Shown here: in pieces, positions 45,264-53,474 of the stretch
How the letters are laid out: each line of letters begins with the position of its first letter
Numbering within the stretch: the stretch's first letter is position 1
DNA from: an uncultured Clostridia bacterium
Lineage (GTDB): Bacteria; Bacillota; Clostridia; Lachnospirales; Anaerotignaceae
NCBI GenBank assembly: GCA_944383885.1
Contig: CALWRF010000011.1
Coordinates: 62,001 to 126,000, forward strand
Direction: 5' to 3'
Length of the DNA stretch: 64,000 nucleotides
The notes under the pieces: generated by a model
Told to the model about the DNA's origin: nothing
What the model saw: the letters and a program-made list of their open reading frames with translations, nothing else
Databases searched by the model: none
Program-made: the position numbers and the translations under genes

Positions 45264-45692
45264 ATGCCTGTAATTTTTAAATATATTTTAGCGTTTACTG
45301 CATCTTTTTCATCAGGGGTTGTTATTGCAGGCGGTATTTTCGCTTTTATCGCAATAATAGGCGTTGTGCCAAGAATGGCGCAAAGGACTTCTACTGAAAA
45401 AAGCATAGTTACTTATGAAAACGCCATTATATTAGGCGGAATACTCGGCTCTTTAACAATGGCTTTTGATTTTAAAATACCATTAGGTGTTATTTCGATA
45501 ATACCGTCTTTTGGCGTAGGCGTATTTGTTGGGGCAATAGCCGTTTCTATAGCGGAAGTCCTTAATGTTGTCCCGGTTTTTATGCGCAGGGCATCACTTA
45601 AAAAAGGACTTGAGCTTTTTGTTTGGGCGATAGCCTTAGGCAAAACTGCCGGGTCGCTGGCGTATTTTATTTTTCCGTATTTCAGCAAATAA
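45264..45692 (+). CDS. spoVAB: Stage V sporulation protein AB
   Basis: Polytopic membrane protein of 142 residues. FTASFSSGVVIAGGIFAFIAIIGVVPRMAQRT..YENAIILGG and the end FVWAIALGKTAGSLAYFIFP match SpoVAB. Membrane segments cover most of the protein. It directly abuts spoVAA with no spacer and precedes spoVAC by 14 bases, the canonical order. Confidence 0.93.
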   Translation: MPVIFKYILAFTASFSSGVVIAGGIFAFIAIIGVVPRMAQRTSTEKSIVTYENAIILGGILGSLTMAFDFKIPLGVISIIPSFGVGVFVGAIAVSIAEVLNVVPVFMRRASLKKGLELFVWAIALGKTAGSLAYFIFPYFSK

Positions 45693-45706
45693 AGGAGATG
45701 TAGCAT

Positions 45707-46156
45707 TTGGAAACAACAGAAAAAAAGAAAAAAGAATACCAGCAGGCTGTTAAAGAACTTTCACCAAACAGCCATATTGTAAAAAACTGTATTTGGGCAT
45801 TTTTTTCAGGAGGGACTATATGTTTAATTGGTCATATATTAAGAAAGATATTTGAGTCCTTAAATTACGGTGAAGATAAAACGGCTCTTCTTGTAAATTT
45901 AATACTTATAGGTTCTTCCGCCTTGCTTACCGGTTTTGGATTATACAGCAAAATGGGCAAAAAGTGCGGAGCCGGTACTGTTGTGCCTATTACAGGTTTT
46001 GCAAATTCAATGGTTTCGCCGTCTATTGAATATAAAACACAAGGATTTATACTTGGTCTTGGTGCAAAAATGTTTACTGTAGCAGGTCCGGTTATTGTTT
46101 ACGGCATTACAGCGTCAGTTATTGTAGGAATTATTCACTACTTTATAGTGGGGTGA
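45707..46156 (+). CDS. spoVAC: Stage V sporulation protein AC
   Basis: Mechanosensitive-like membrane channel component for DPA movement. YQQAVKELSPNSHIVKNCIWAFFSGGTICLIGH, GAGTVVPITGFANSMVSPSIEYKTQGFILGLGAKMFTVAGPVIVYG are SpoVAC hallmarks. TTG start at 45707 with AAAGGAGATG upstream. Length 149 is normal. SpoVAC and SpoVAE share the GAG-TVP-TGF core. Confidence 0.96.
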   Translation: METTEKKKKEYQQAVKELSPNSHIVKNCIWAFFSGGTICLIGHILRKIFESLNYGEDKTALLVNLILIGSSALLTGFGLYSKMGKKCGAGTVVPITGFANSMVSPSIEYKTQGFILGLGAKMFTVAGPVIVYGITASVIVGIIHYFIVG

Positions 46157-46160
46157 TAAC

Positions 46161-47171
46161 ATGAATAAGAGAACTGGAAGACATACTGTAAAAATTGAAA
46201 ACCCGGTTTATATTATTTCCGTGGCATCGTATGTAGGCAAAAAAGAAGGGGAAGGACCTTTGGGAAAATACTTTGATTTTATTGCAAAAGACATAATGCT
46301 CGGCGAAAAAAGCTGGGAAAAAGCCGAAAGCATGTTTTTTAAAAAAGCATTTGAAACAGCAATGCAAAAGGCGGGTAAAAATTATGACGATATAGATTAT
46401 CTGCTTGCCGGGGATTTATTAAATCAATGCGGAGGTTCTACATTTGGTTTAAGAGATTTTAAAATACCGTATTTTGGAATATACGGCGCCTGTTCAACAT
46501 TTGGAGAGGCAATAGCCCTTGGAAGCATGATTATAGACGGAGGCTTTGGCAAAAATATTCTTTGCGGCGCAGGAAGCCATTTTTGTTCAGCCGAAAAACA
46601 GTTTCGTTCGCCTTTGGAATTAGGGACGCAAAGACCGCCTACATCAACATGGACTGTAACAGGTTCGGGCGCTGTTGTGCTTTCTTCTGAAGGCGTCGGA
46701 CCGAAAGTGACATATATTACAACAGGCAAAATTATAGACATGGGAATAAAAGACAGCGGGAATATGGGCGCTGCCATGGCTGGAGCGGCATGTGATGTTA
46801 TAGAGGCGCATTTGAATGAAACAGGAAGAAGCCCTGATTACTATGATGTAATAGCAACAGGTGATTTAGGCGATGTGGGCAAAGCTCTTGTTAAAAAATA
46901 TGCCGGTGAGTCTGGAATAATTTTTAATAATAACCTTACTGACTGCGGTATTGAAATATTTGATAATGAAGCGCAGGACACACACTGCGGCGGAAGCGGC
47001 TGCGCATGTTCAGCTGTTACATTCAGCGGATATTTTTACAAAAAGCTGCTTAAAAAAGAAATTAAGAATATACTTCTTATACCTACAGGGGCGCTTATGA
47101 ATACTGATATATCCCAGCAGGGTGAAACAATACCTGCTATAGCCCATGCTGTAGCAATAGAAATGGAGTGA
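46161..47171 (+). CDS. spoVAD: Stage V sporulation protein AD
   Basis: Thiolase-fold protein that binds dipicolinic acid in the SpoVA complex. GDLLNQCGGSTFGLRDFKIPYFGIYGACSTFGEA, FCSAEKQFRSPLELGTQRPPTSTWTVTGSGAVVLS and TGDLGDVGKALV are SpoVAD-specific, and the late DTHCGGSGCACSAV completes the pattern. Length 336 is normal. Starts 4 bases after spoVAC. Confidence 0.97.
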   Translation: MNKRTGRHTVKIENPVYIISVASYVGKKEGEGPLGKYFDFIAKDIMLGEKSWEKAESMFFKKAFETAMQKAGKNYDDIDYLLAGDLLNQCGGSTFGLRDFKIPYFGIYGACSTFGEAIALGSMIIDGGFGKNILCGAGSHFCSAEKQFRSPLELGTQRPPTSTWTVTGSGAVVLSSEGVGPKVTYITTGKIIDMGIKDSGNMGAAMAGAACDVIEAHLNETGRSPDYYDVIATGDLGDVGKALVKKYAGESGIIFNNNLTDCGIEIFDNEAQDTHCGGSGCACSAVTFSGYFYKKLLKKEIKNILLIPTGALMNTDISQQGETIPAIAHAVAIEME

Positions 47172-47176
47172 AAGTT

Positions 47177-47533
47177 TTGGAGTATTTAAGAGCTTTTATA
47201 ACAGGAGGCGCCATTTGTGTAATAGGTCAGATACTTATAGACAAAACAAAGCTTACTTCTGCAAGGATACTTGTTTTGTTTGTTGTATCTGGCTGCATAC
47301 TTGGCGGACTTGGAATTTACAAATATATATATGATTTTGGCGGTGCAGGGGCAACAGTGCCATTAACGGGTTTTGGATATATGCTTTCAAAAGGTGTAAT
47401 TGAGGAAGTTGATAAAGTCGGCTTTTTAGGCGCTTTTACAGGAGGTCTTAAATCTGCTGCCGGCGGAGTTACCATAGCGGTTGTTTTTTCTTTAATTGCA
47501 GCTATAATATTTAAACCTAAAGATAAGAATTAA
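47177..47533 (+). CDS. spoVAE: Stage V sporulation protein AE (SpoVAEb type)
   Basis: Small polytopic membrane protein of 118 residues. The start MEYLRAFITGGAICVIGQILIDKTKLTSARILVLFVVSG matches SpoVAEb; FGGAGATVPLTGFGYMLSKGVIEEV repeats the SpoVAC-like core. I chose the TTG at 47177, 8 bases after GGAG; a GTG at 47168 overlaps that RBS. Last gene of the spoVA operon; no spoVAF or spoVAEa gene follows, so the operon is the reduced Clostridial form. Confidence 0.93.
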   Translation: MEYLRAFITGGAICVIGQILIDKTKLTSARILVLFVVSGCILGGLGIYKYIYDFGGAGATVPLTGFGYMLSKGVIEEVDKVGFLGAFTGGLKSAAGGVTIAVVFSLIAAIIFKPKDKN

Positions 47534-47538
47534 AAATG

Positions 47539-47567
47539 TTGATTTTATGTAAACAATATGATAAAAT
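47539..47567 (+). promoter_or_regulatory. Sigma-A type promoter for the HD-domain gene
   Basis: TTGATT (47539-47544), 17-base spacer, TAAAAT (47562-47567). Confidence 0.65.
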
Positions 47568-47616
47568 AGCATTGAAGTTTTGAATAGTTTATTATTTTAT
47601 ATAAGGGAGACGGGAT

Positions 47617-48150
47617 ATGAAAAAAGCTATTTTATCAGCTGTTGAGCTTGAAAATGAGAACAACAGCATTGCTTGTGAATATATGGATTGCGTTAAAGAC
47701 ATATATCATTCAAACAGTATGAAAAAGCTTGACAAGTTTGAACAGCATAACCATACTTCCAGACTTCAGCACAGTGTTAATGTTTCGTACTACAGTTTTT
47801 TATGGAGCAAAAAATTAGGTCTTGACTACCGCTCGGCGGCAAGAGCCGGACTTATGCATGATATGTATTATTACGACTGGAGAAAGCCAAGTTCTTTAAG
47901 AGGGTATCATCCGCTCTGGCATGCGCTTGTAGCCTGTGACAATGCTAAAAAAGAATTTGGTATAAACGATATAGAGGCTGATGCAATTAAAAAACACATG
48001 TGGCCTTGTATTATTAATTTCCCTAAGTATAAAGAAAGTTATATCGTTTCGCTTGCAGATAAATTCTGTGCTGCTGTTGAATTTTTTGACGGAATAGAAA
48101 CTGTAAGGAAAGTCAGCCGTTTAAAAGCCGCTTATGCTCAAAAAAGATAA
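47617..48150 (+). CDS. HD-domain phosphohydrolase-like protein
   Basis: A 177-residue protein of the HD superfamily. HTSRLQHSVNVSYYSFLWSKKLGLDYRSAARAGLMHDMYYYDWRK contains the first His and the HD pair; a later HPLWHALVACDNAKKEF and LADKFCAAVEFF supply further metal-site His and Asp residues. Clostridial homologues are annotated only as HD family or hydrolase. Substrate unknown; a nucleotide is likely from the family. Own promoter and terminator. Confidence 0.82.
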   Translation: MKKAILSAVELENENNSIACEYMDCVKDIYHSNSMKKLDKFEQHNHTSRLQHSVNVSYYSFLWSKKLGLDYRSAARAGLMHDMYYYDWRKPSSLRGYHPLWHALVACDNAKKEFGINDIEADAIKKHMWPCIINFPKYKESYIVSLADKFCAAVEFFDGIETVRKVSRLKAAYAQKR

Positions 48151-48225
48151 CGCGTTTGAAAATATGGCTTTAAGCAATGTATGAAAATTGTAAAAATTAT
48201 ATAAAAAATAAATTTAGTTTTAAAT

Positions 48226-48261
48226 AAAAAACGCAGAGTTCAAAAATTCTCTGCATTTTTT
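48226..48261 (+). terminator. Rho-independent terminator after the HD-domain gene
   Basis: AAAACGCAGAG and CTCTGCATTTTTT with a short A-rich loop and T-run. Confidence 0.85.
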
Positions 48262-48298
48262 ATTTTATAAAATTAATTAAAAAAGAAAACTTAAAATG

Positions 48299-48333
48299 TT
48301 TTTAGTTTATTAATTAGCTAATTAAACTAAAAA
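48299..48333 (-). terminator. Inverted repeat downstream of the acetyltransferase gene
   Basis: TTTTTAGTTTA (48299-48309) pairs with TAAACTAAAAA (48323-48333), 68 bases beyond the minus-strand stop. Very AT-rich, without a clean T-run after the stem. A smaller GCAGTA/TACTGC hairpin lies at 48367-48395, nearer the stop. Either may end the minus-strand transcript. Confidence 0.4.
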
Positions 48334-48400
48334 TACTATAACTTGTTATGCTTTGCTTAAACACTGGCAGTAAAATTAAACCCAGTTAATACTGCATCTT

Positions 48401-48979
48401 TTAATCATTTATTATATCTTTAATAACACGGCATGGATTGCCTGCAGCCAATACATTAGGCGGAATATCATTTTTAACTAAGCTGCCTGCGCCTATAACA
48501 GAACCAGAACCTATGTGGACACCGCCGAGTATTGCCGTATTTGCGCCTATCCAAACATTATCCCCTATTGTAACAGGTTTGGCATACTCAAGTCCTGTGT
48601 TCCTTATTTTATACTCAATAGGATGACCTGCTGTATAAATACCGCAGTTTGGAGCTATAAAAACATTGTTGCCTATTGTTACCTTATTGCAGTCAAGTAT
48701 AACACAATTGTGGTTTATAAAAAGATTATCGCCTGCGGATATGTTTTTGCCGTAATCGCAGAAAAAAGGCTGTTCAATAACAAAATTTTTACCGTATGAG
48801 CCAAACAGCTCCTTTATAATTCTGTTCCTTTCATTTATGTCAGACGGCTTTAGTGAGTTATACTCAAAACACAAATCTTTGCACATAATGCGCATTTTAA
48901 TAAGTTCTTCGTCATTGGCATTATAGAGGCTTCCTGAAAGCGCTTTTTCGATTTCTGACACTTTTTTGCTCTTTTCCAT
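48401..48979 (-). CDS. Sugar O-acetyltransferase, maltose/galactoside acetyltransferase family
   Basis: Acetyl-CoA-dependent left-handed beta-helix enzyme of 192 residues. The N-terminal Mac-like region (YNANDEELIKMRIMCKDLCFEYNSLKP) is followed by hexapeptide repeats (FFCDYGKNISAGDNLFINHNCVILD, VTIGNNVFIAPNCGIYTAGHP) with the catalytic His in GHP, and the acetyl-CoA region VTIGDNVWIGANTAILGGVHIGSGSVIGAGS. The ATG at 48979 was chosen because GGAGGAAT lies just upstream; the frame opens earlier but runs into the lipoprotein gene. It follows that gene by 1 base, so the two are cotranscribed. Confidence 0.92.
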   Translation of the reverse strand: MEKSKKVSEIEKALSGSLYNANDEELIKMRIMCKDLCFEYNSLKPSDINERNRIIKELFGSYGKNFVIEQPFFCDYGKNISAGDNLFINHNCVILDCNKVTIGNNVFIAPNCGIYTAGHPIEYKIRNTGLEYAKPVTIGDNVWIGANTAILGGVHIGSGSVIGAGSLVKNDIPPNVLAAGNPCRVIKDIIND

Positions 48980-48980
48980 G

Positions 48981-50009
48981 TTATTCCTCCGAAACAAGGA
49001 AGTATTCAATATCATTTATATAAGTCTGAGCCGATTTGGCGCCTTTAATCTGGTCGCTTATTATTTTGCCTTCTGAGTTTACAAATATTGTTGTAGGAAC
49101 TCCTTCAAGGTTTTCAACAGCCCATTTTGCCAGAACATCATCCATAACTATTGTAGTAAATGTACCGCCAGCCTCGCTTTTAAGGTCCTTGACTATTTTT
49201 TCATTTTCTTCGTTTGGTGTATCAACAATAGCGTTAATCACGTTTACTTTTTTATCTTTAATGCCGAGGCAGTATTGATATACCTGTTCAAGTACAGCTT
49301 GTTCGTTTGATTTATCTAATGCGTAAGTTCCCCAGAAATTAACCATTGTCAGGTCGTAATCGCCAAAAACTGTACTGTCAATTGCTTCGCCTTCAAGTGT
49401 TTTTGTATCAAACGTAATATACTTTTTAAGCTCGTCAGTATCTATTATAGGCTTTATGTCTTCTGGATTAAAATCTTTAGTTGAAATGCTTTCTATAAGT
49501 TCAGGAACAGCATCTGCCATTTTGTTATAGTTTTCTAAGTCTTTTCCTTCAAGTGTGTTTGCTGTGCATGGGTATAGTACATAATAACTGTAGCCGTTTT
49601 GCTCAGAAACATATTCTGCGTTTTCATATAATGAAGTAAGGTTATTTAATGTACCGTTTGAGAAGTTTTCAGCAGGTGCTACCATTATTTCGCAGATAGG
49701 TGTTAAATATGACTGATACGATGCTGAATCTGTGGCGCTTTCCATATTTGGCACATCTTCTTCTTTGACATAGTTATATATTATCCTTGCGAGGGTGCCT
49801 TCTGACTGGATAGTAAGCGGATAAAGATTTGTTGTTTCAAATTCTGCCCATGCAGCTGGTGTTGTATAAGTAAGACCTAATTCATTAAGCTCAACTATAT
49901 GTGTCTGGCTTTCGGAAGAAACGGCGCTGCTTTGGTTAGAATTGGCGTTTGAACATCCTGCTACAGCAAAAACAGATAAAACTGCAATTGTTAAAATTAA
50001 TTTTTTCAT
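48981..50009 (-). CDS. Lipoprotein with TlpA-like thioredoxin fold lacking the CXXC motif
   Basis: A 342-residue secreted lipoprotein. The signal peptide LILTIAVLSVFAVAGC ends in a lipobox with Cys at 19, then a Ser/Asn-rich linker. Residues 40-190 are an unrecognised domain. From about 205 a thioredoxin/TlpA domain is seen: LTMVNFWGTYALDKSNEQ (224-237), KVNVINAIVD and LEGVPTTIFVNSEGKII with the conserved cis-proline. In active TlpA/ResA proteins NFWATWCxPCxxE holds the redox pair; here it is GTYALDKS, so both cysteines are absent. A thiol-disulphide function is therefore unlikely; binding or scaffolding is possible. Good sigma-A promoter upstream. Confidence 0.85.
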   Translation of the reverse strand: MKKLILTIAVLSVFAVAGCSNANSNQSSAVSSESQTHIVELNELGLTYTTPAAWAEFETTNLYPLTIQSEGTLARIIYNYVKEEDVPNMESATDSASYQSYLTPICEIMVAPAENFSNGTLNNLTSLYENAEYVSEQNGYSYYVLYPCTANTLEGKDLENYNKMADAVPELIESISTKDFNPEDIKPIIDTDELKKYITFDTKTLEGEAIDSTVFGDYDLTMVNFWGTYALDKSNEQAVLEQVYQYCLGIKDKKVNVINAIVDTPNEENEKIVKDLKSEAGGTFTTIVMDDVLAKWAVENLEGVPTTIFVNSEGKIISDQIKGAKSAQTYINDIEYFLVSEE

Positions 50010-50042
50010 TATTAATCTCCTTTAGGTTTAAGTTTAAAAGTT

Positions 50043-50071
50043 ATTATATATTAAAATCTTATGTTTTTCAA
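50043..50071 (-). promoter_or_regulatory. Sigma-A promoter of the lipoprotein-acetyltransferase operon
   Basis: On the minus strand: TTGAAA (50071-50066), 17-base spacer, TATAAT (50048-50043). Confidence 0.8.
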
Positions 50072-50140
50072 TTAATGATAATAAAGATTAAAATTAGTTA
50101 AAAATATTAGTATTATTAAATAAAATTATGCTTAATTGTT

Positions 50141-50168
50141 TTGCTTTTTATTAATAAAATGATATAAT
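50141..50168 (+). promoter_or_regulatory. Sigma-A type promoter of the two-component operon
   Basis: TTGCTT (50141-50146), 16-base spacer, TATAAT (50163-50168). It leaves a leader of about 115 bases before the response regulator start, with no clear structure seen. Confidence 0.55.
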
Positions 50169-50288
50169 AAAAACATATAGTTTGTGTAAAATTTGCGGCT
50201 TAAATTACTTTTTTTTAATATTAAGCGGCATTATAAGCGCATTTATAAATTATTATGTATTATTACGAGAATTCTTGGGGGAAAAATT

Positions 50289-50975
50289 ATGTCAAAAGGC
50301 AAAATACTTATAATTGAAGATGAAGTCAGCCTTGCCAGGTTTGTTGAACTTGAGCTTACTTTTGAAGGCTATGAGGTAACTGTTGCCCATGACGGCAGAG
50401 AAGGTTTTGATGCTTTTGAAAAACAAAAGTACGACCTTTTGCTTTTGGATCTTATGCTTCCGGGCATGGATGGCATGGAAATTTGCAGAAGGATAAGGAA
50501 AATCTCAAATATACCTATAATAATACTGACTGCCAAAGATGAAATTTCTGACAAAGTTGCCGGTCTTGACAGCGGTGCAAGCGATTATATTACAAAACCT
50601 TTTGCTATAGAGGAGCTTTTGGCAAGAATGAGAGCCGCAATGAGAAAGGTTCAGACATTTGATATTAAGCTTAACTCCCTTACATTTAAAGATATGGTTA
50701 TAGATACGGACAAAAGAATGGTTCATATTGCAGGTGAAGCGGTAGAGCTTACAAAAAAAGAATACGAGCTTTTGCTCTACCTTGTAAAAAACAAAAATAT
50801 TGTCCTTACAAGAGAGCAGATTTTTAATAAGGTTTGGGGCTATGATTATCTTGGTGAAACAAATGTTGTTGATGTATATATAAGATATCTAAGGGCTAAA
50901 ATAGACGAACGATTTGGAAAACGATATATTTTTACCGCAAGGGGAGTAGGTTATTACGTAAGTGATGAAAAGTAA
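50289..50975 (+). CDS. OmpR/PhoB family response regulator
   Basis: A 228-residue DNA-binding response regulator. The receiver domain reads ILIIEDEVSLARFVELEL (acidic pair), LLLLDLMLPGMDGMEICR (phospho-Asp near 53), IIILTAKDE and DYITKPFAIEELLARM (Lys). The winged helix effector begins near 130 (VELTKKEYELLLYLVKNKNIVLTREQIFNKVWG), ending GVGYYVSDEK. The ATG at 50289 is the family start; the frame is open further upstream without similarity. It overlaps the kinase gene by about 14 bases. Target genes are not identifiable. Confidence 0.95.
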   Translation: MSKGKILIIEDEVSLARFVELELTFEGYEVTVAHDGREGFDAFEKQKYDLLLLDLMLPGMDGMEICRRIRKISNIPIIILTAKDEISDKVAGLDSGASDYITKPFAIEELLARMRAAMRKVQTFDIKLNSLTFKDMVIDTDKRMVHIAGEAVELTKKEYELLLYLVKNKNIVLTREQIFNKVWGYDYLGETNVVDVYIRYLRAKIDERFGKRYIFTARGVGYYVSDEK

Positions 50976-52398
50976 AAGAAAAAACGGAATAGATGATATA
51001 TATGATTTCCAAAGGCGAGCAACTCTTTACTTTGGAATGCTCTTTACTGTGCTTATATTTTTTGCCAGTGCCACAATACTTAATTCCGTTACGACAGTTT
51101 ATTATGATGTAGCTATTGACGAAACGATAGCAACAACAGAACGTATACAAAAATATATCAGGGATGGGAATTCGCCTGACGAAGCCGCTGTATCAGGATT
51201 TTTAAATGACAGGAACATAGATTTTAGGATAATTAACTACGCAACAGGTGAAATAAACAAAAGTAATTTTGATAATAACACTCCTTTTTCGGGAGACGGC
51301 TATCTTGAGGTAGGAAAAGAAAAGAAAGTAAAAGGCGACCCTGCGACAATTACAATTGAAGCATATAAATCCGGTATGAAATTTATAATTGCCAGAAGAA
51401 TAATGTATCATGGCGATGAAAGATATACAATTGAAGCGGCTAAAGCGGCTAACTTAAATACAACATACTACAGGGGTCTTTTAATAAGGGCGGCAATAAT
51501 AGATGTTATAGGTATTATAGCTGTTATAAGGCTCAGCAAGTATTTAAGCAAACTTATACTTGTGCCTATAGAAAATATAAGCCGTCTGGCTGAAAGCATA
51601 AGCATTGATGATTTAAGCCAGAGAATACCGGAAGAAGAAAATGATGGAGGGCTTAACGGACTTGTAAGTGCGTTTAACTCAATGATTGCGAGGCTGGAAG
51701 TTTCATTCAGAAAACAGAATCAGTTTGTTTCTGACGCGTCACATGAGCTTAAAACGCCAATTGCTGTTATTAACGGGTATATAAATTTAATAGACAGATG
51801 GGGCAAGGAAAGACCTGAAATACTTCAGGAAGCCATAGACTCTATTAAAGCGCAGACAGAAAGCATGAATGTATTAATTAAAAAACTGCTTTTTTTGGCT
51901 AAATATGACCAAGTTTCAAGTGTAAATAAATGTTCGGCTGTTTCTGCTGACGAAGTAGCGCAGGAAGTAATGAAAGAATTTAAAATGGTGCACCCTGAAA
52001 GAAAAGTTGTTTTTAAAGGCGGCACGGATAAAAGAATTTATGCAGATTACGATGCTATAAAGCAGCTTTTATGGATATATGCCGACAACGCTTTTAAATA
52101 TACGGGTCAGGAGCATACTGTATCGTTTGTTACATATAATGATGATGAGTATGTTTATTTAAGCGTTGAGGACAATGGTCACGGAATATCAAGTGAAAAC
52201 ATACCGTATTTGTTTGACAGATTTTACAGAGTTGACAAATCAAGGAACAGAGAAATAGGCGGAAGCGGTTTGGGTCTTTCAATAGCTAAAAAATTGACGG
52301 CGGCTTTTGACGGAGATGTATATGTTGAAAGCGAGCCTGACGTTAGAACAGCTTTTATTAACAAGTTTAAAATTTATAATGATACTGTTTTGAAATAA
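50962..52398 (+). CDS. Membrane sensor histidine kinase
   Basis: Partner of the preceding response regulator. First membrane segment near residues 22-45 (ATLYFGMLFTVLIFFASATIL), an extracytoplasmic sensor of about 120 residues, second membrane segment near 175-195 (GLLIRAAIIDVIGIIAVIRL), a HAMP domain, then the H box FVSDASHELKTPIAVINGYI, N box WIYADNAFKYTG, and G boxes VEDNGHGISSENIPYLFDRFYR and GGSGLGLSIAKKL. Length 478 is normal. GTG at 50962 or ATG at 50965. The sensor domain has no recognised fold. Terminator hairpin directly after. Confidence 0.95.
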   Translation: MMKSKRKNGIDDIYDFQRRATLYFGMLFTVLIFFASATILNSVTTVYYDVAIDETIATTERIQKYIRDGNSPDEAAVSGFLNDRNIDFRIINYATGEINKSNFDNNTPFSGDGYLEVGKEKKVKGDPATITIEAYKSGMKFIIARRIMYHGDERYTIEAAKAANLNTTYYRGLLIRAAIIDVIGIIAVIRLSKYLSKLILVPIENISRLAESISIDDLSQRIPEEENDGGLNGLVSAFNSMIARLEVSFRKQNQFVSDASHELKTPIAVINGYINLIDRWGKERPEILQEAIDSIKAQTESMNVLIKKLLFLAKYDQVSSVNKCSAVSADEVAQEVMKEFKMVHPERKVVFKGGTDKRIYADYDAIKQLLWIYADNAFKYTGQEHTVSFVTYNDDEYVYLSVEDNGHGISSENIPYLFDRFYRVDKSRNREIGGSGLGLSIAKKLTAAFDGDVYVESEPDVRTAFINKFKIYNDTVLK

Positions 52399-52408
52399 AA
52401 AGTTATAT

Positions 52409-52450
52409 CCCCTGTACTAAAAACGTATAATTTGGTACAGGGGGTGTTTT
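52409..52450 (+). terminator. Terminator hairpin of the two-component operon that also covers the next gene's RBS
   Basis: CCCCTGTAC (52409-52417) pairs with GTACAGGGG (52435-52443) and is followed by GTGTTTTTTT. The 3' arm includes the GGGGG ribosome binding site of the TTG start at 52452, so the hairpin may both end kinase transcripts and hide the next gene's RBS in readthrough RNA. A TATAAT-like word (CGTATAAT) lies in the loop. Confidence 0.75.
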
Positions 52451-52451
52451 T

Positions 52452-52877
52452 TTGAAAGACTTTATAAAAAACAGCAAAGCCTATTCAAAATACAATATAA
52501 ATAGGTACAGATTAAAAAACAGGAGCAGCAAAAGCTCTGATGACAAAAACACATTCAGCCGTTTGTTTTACCAGGCGTGCATTTGCGCTGTTTTGATAGT
52601 GTTTCTATTTGCCGTGCTTAAAATAGGAGGAGATAATGTTTCCGGTTTAAAAAACAGCCTTAAAGAAGCTGTGGGAAGCAGCATTACATCAAACCAGATA
52701 GATTATTTTAAGGAATTTGTCCAAAAAGGAATAAATAAAATAAAAAAAGCCGATTTGCCTTTTAACAGTAATGATATGGAAACAAAAGCTGTTATACGTG
52801 TTGAAAATACATATTCTGGAGGTCATGTTATAGCCGAGAATACTTTGGCAGAGGAACAGAGTATATCGCCGGGGTGA
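52452..52877 (+). CDS. Single-pass membrane protein with extracytoplasmic stalk (SpoIVFA N-terminal part-like)
   Basis: A 141-residue protein. Basic N-terminal 35 residues (YSKYNINRYRLKNRSSK), one membrane segment near 44-60 (CICAVLIVFLFAVLKIGG), then an extracytoplasmic helical or linker region ending EEQSISPG. TTG start with GGGGGTG as RBS. The stop overlaps the M23 gene start (GTGA) in the -1 frame. In SpoIVFA and related Clostridial M23 proteins, an N-terminal anchor of this kind and the M23 domain are one polypeptide; here they are two ORFs. Function inferred from that comparison and the rng-region context. Confidence 0.75.
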   Translation: MKDFIKNSKAYSKYNINRYRLKNRSSKSSDDKNTFSRLFYQACICAVLIVFLFAVLKIGGDNVSGLKNSLKEAVGSSITSNQIDYFKEFVQKGINKIKKADLPFNSNDMETKAVIRVENTYSGGHVIAENTLAEEQSISPG

Positions 52878-53290
52878 AAGAAGTATGGCTTGAACCATGT
52901 GAAGGCATAATTACATCTGCATTTGGCAAAAGGGGCAATCCTCTTGGGACAGGTGAACAGTTTCATGATGGCATAGATATTGCGGTTGCCGAAAATACGC
53001 AAATAGCCGCTGTTAAAGACGGCATAGTTACCAGATGTGTAAATTCGGATTCTTATGGCATTAAGCTCGATTTTAAAACAAATGACGGATACGATGTTTT
53101 TTATGCACATTTAAACAAAATACTCGTAAAAGAAGGAGACCGCATAAAAGCAGGACAAATTGTGGCTCTTTCAGGAAATACGGGTGACAGCACAGGACCA
53201 CATCTGCATTATGGCATACATAAAGGCTCTAAACCAATAGACCCAAGTAATTTTGTTATGCTTTCTTTTGCCGAAAATGCATTTAACTGA
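52874..53290 (+). CDS. M23 family peptidase domain protein (SpoIVFA C-terminal part-like)
   Basis: A 138-residue LytM/M23 domain without its own signal or membrane segment. GIITSAFGKRGNPLGTGEQFHDGIDIAVAENT carries HxxxD, GDSTGPHLHYGIH carries HxH, so the zinc ligands appear present. Typical domain boundaries place the start just at the GTG, which overlaps the previous stop by 4 bases in the -1 frame. Alone it would be cytosolic, which makes little sense for an M23 domain unless it is joined to the upstream anchor. Options: programmed frameshift, a true split gene with coupled translation, or a base error in the sequence. Confidence 0.85.
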   Translation: MKEVWLEPCEGIITSAFGKRGNPLGTGEQFHDGIDIAVAENTQIAAVKDGIVTRCVNSDSYGIKLDFKTNDGYDVFYAHLNKILVKEGDRIKAGQIVALSGNTGDSTGPHLHYGIHKGSKPIDPSNFVMLSFAENAFN

Positions 53291-53305
53291 TTATATTTTA
53301 ATTTA

Positions 53306-53345
53306 AAAGCCCACAAAAGTTTAGCTAAAAACTAAAGTGGGCTTT
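53306..53345 (+). terminator. Terminator-like hairpin after the M23 gene
   Basis: AAAGCCCAC (53306-53314) pairs with GTGGGCTTT (53337-53345), with an inner TTTAG/CTAAA pairing. The T-run is short. A separate 15-base palindrome lies at 53410-53424. Confidence 0.7.
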
Positions 53346-53474
53346 AGCAAGGTTATTACGATGCGATTAAAAGTATAAATTAAAAATGCCTGAATGTCAA
53401 ACATAATGGCTAAAATTATTTTAGTCACAATTTAAAAAGAAAAGCCTTAACTTAAACAAAAGATTTTAAATCGG

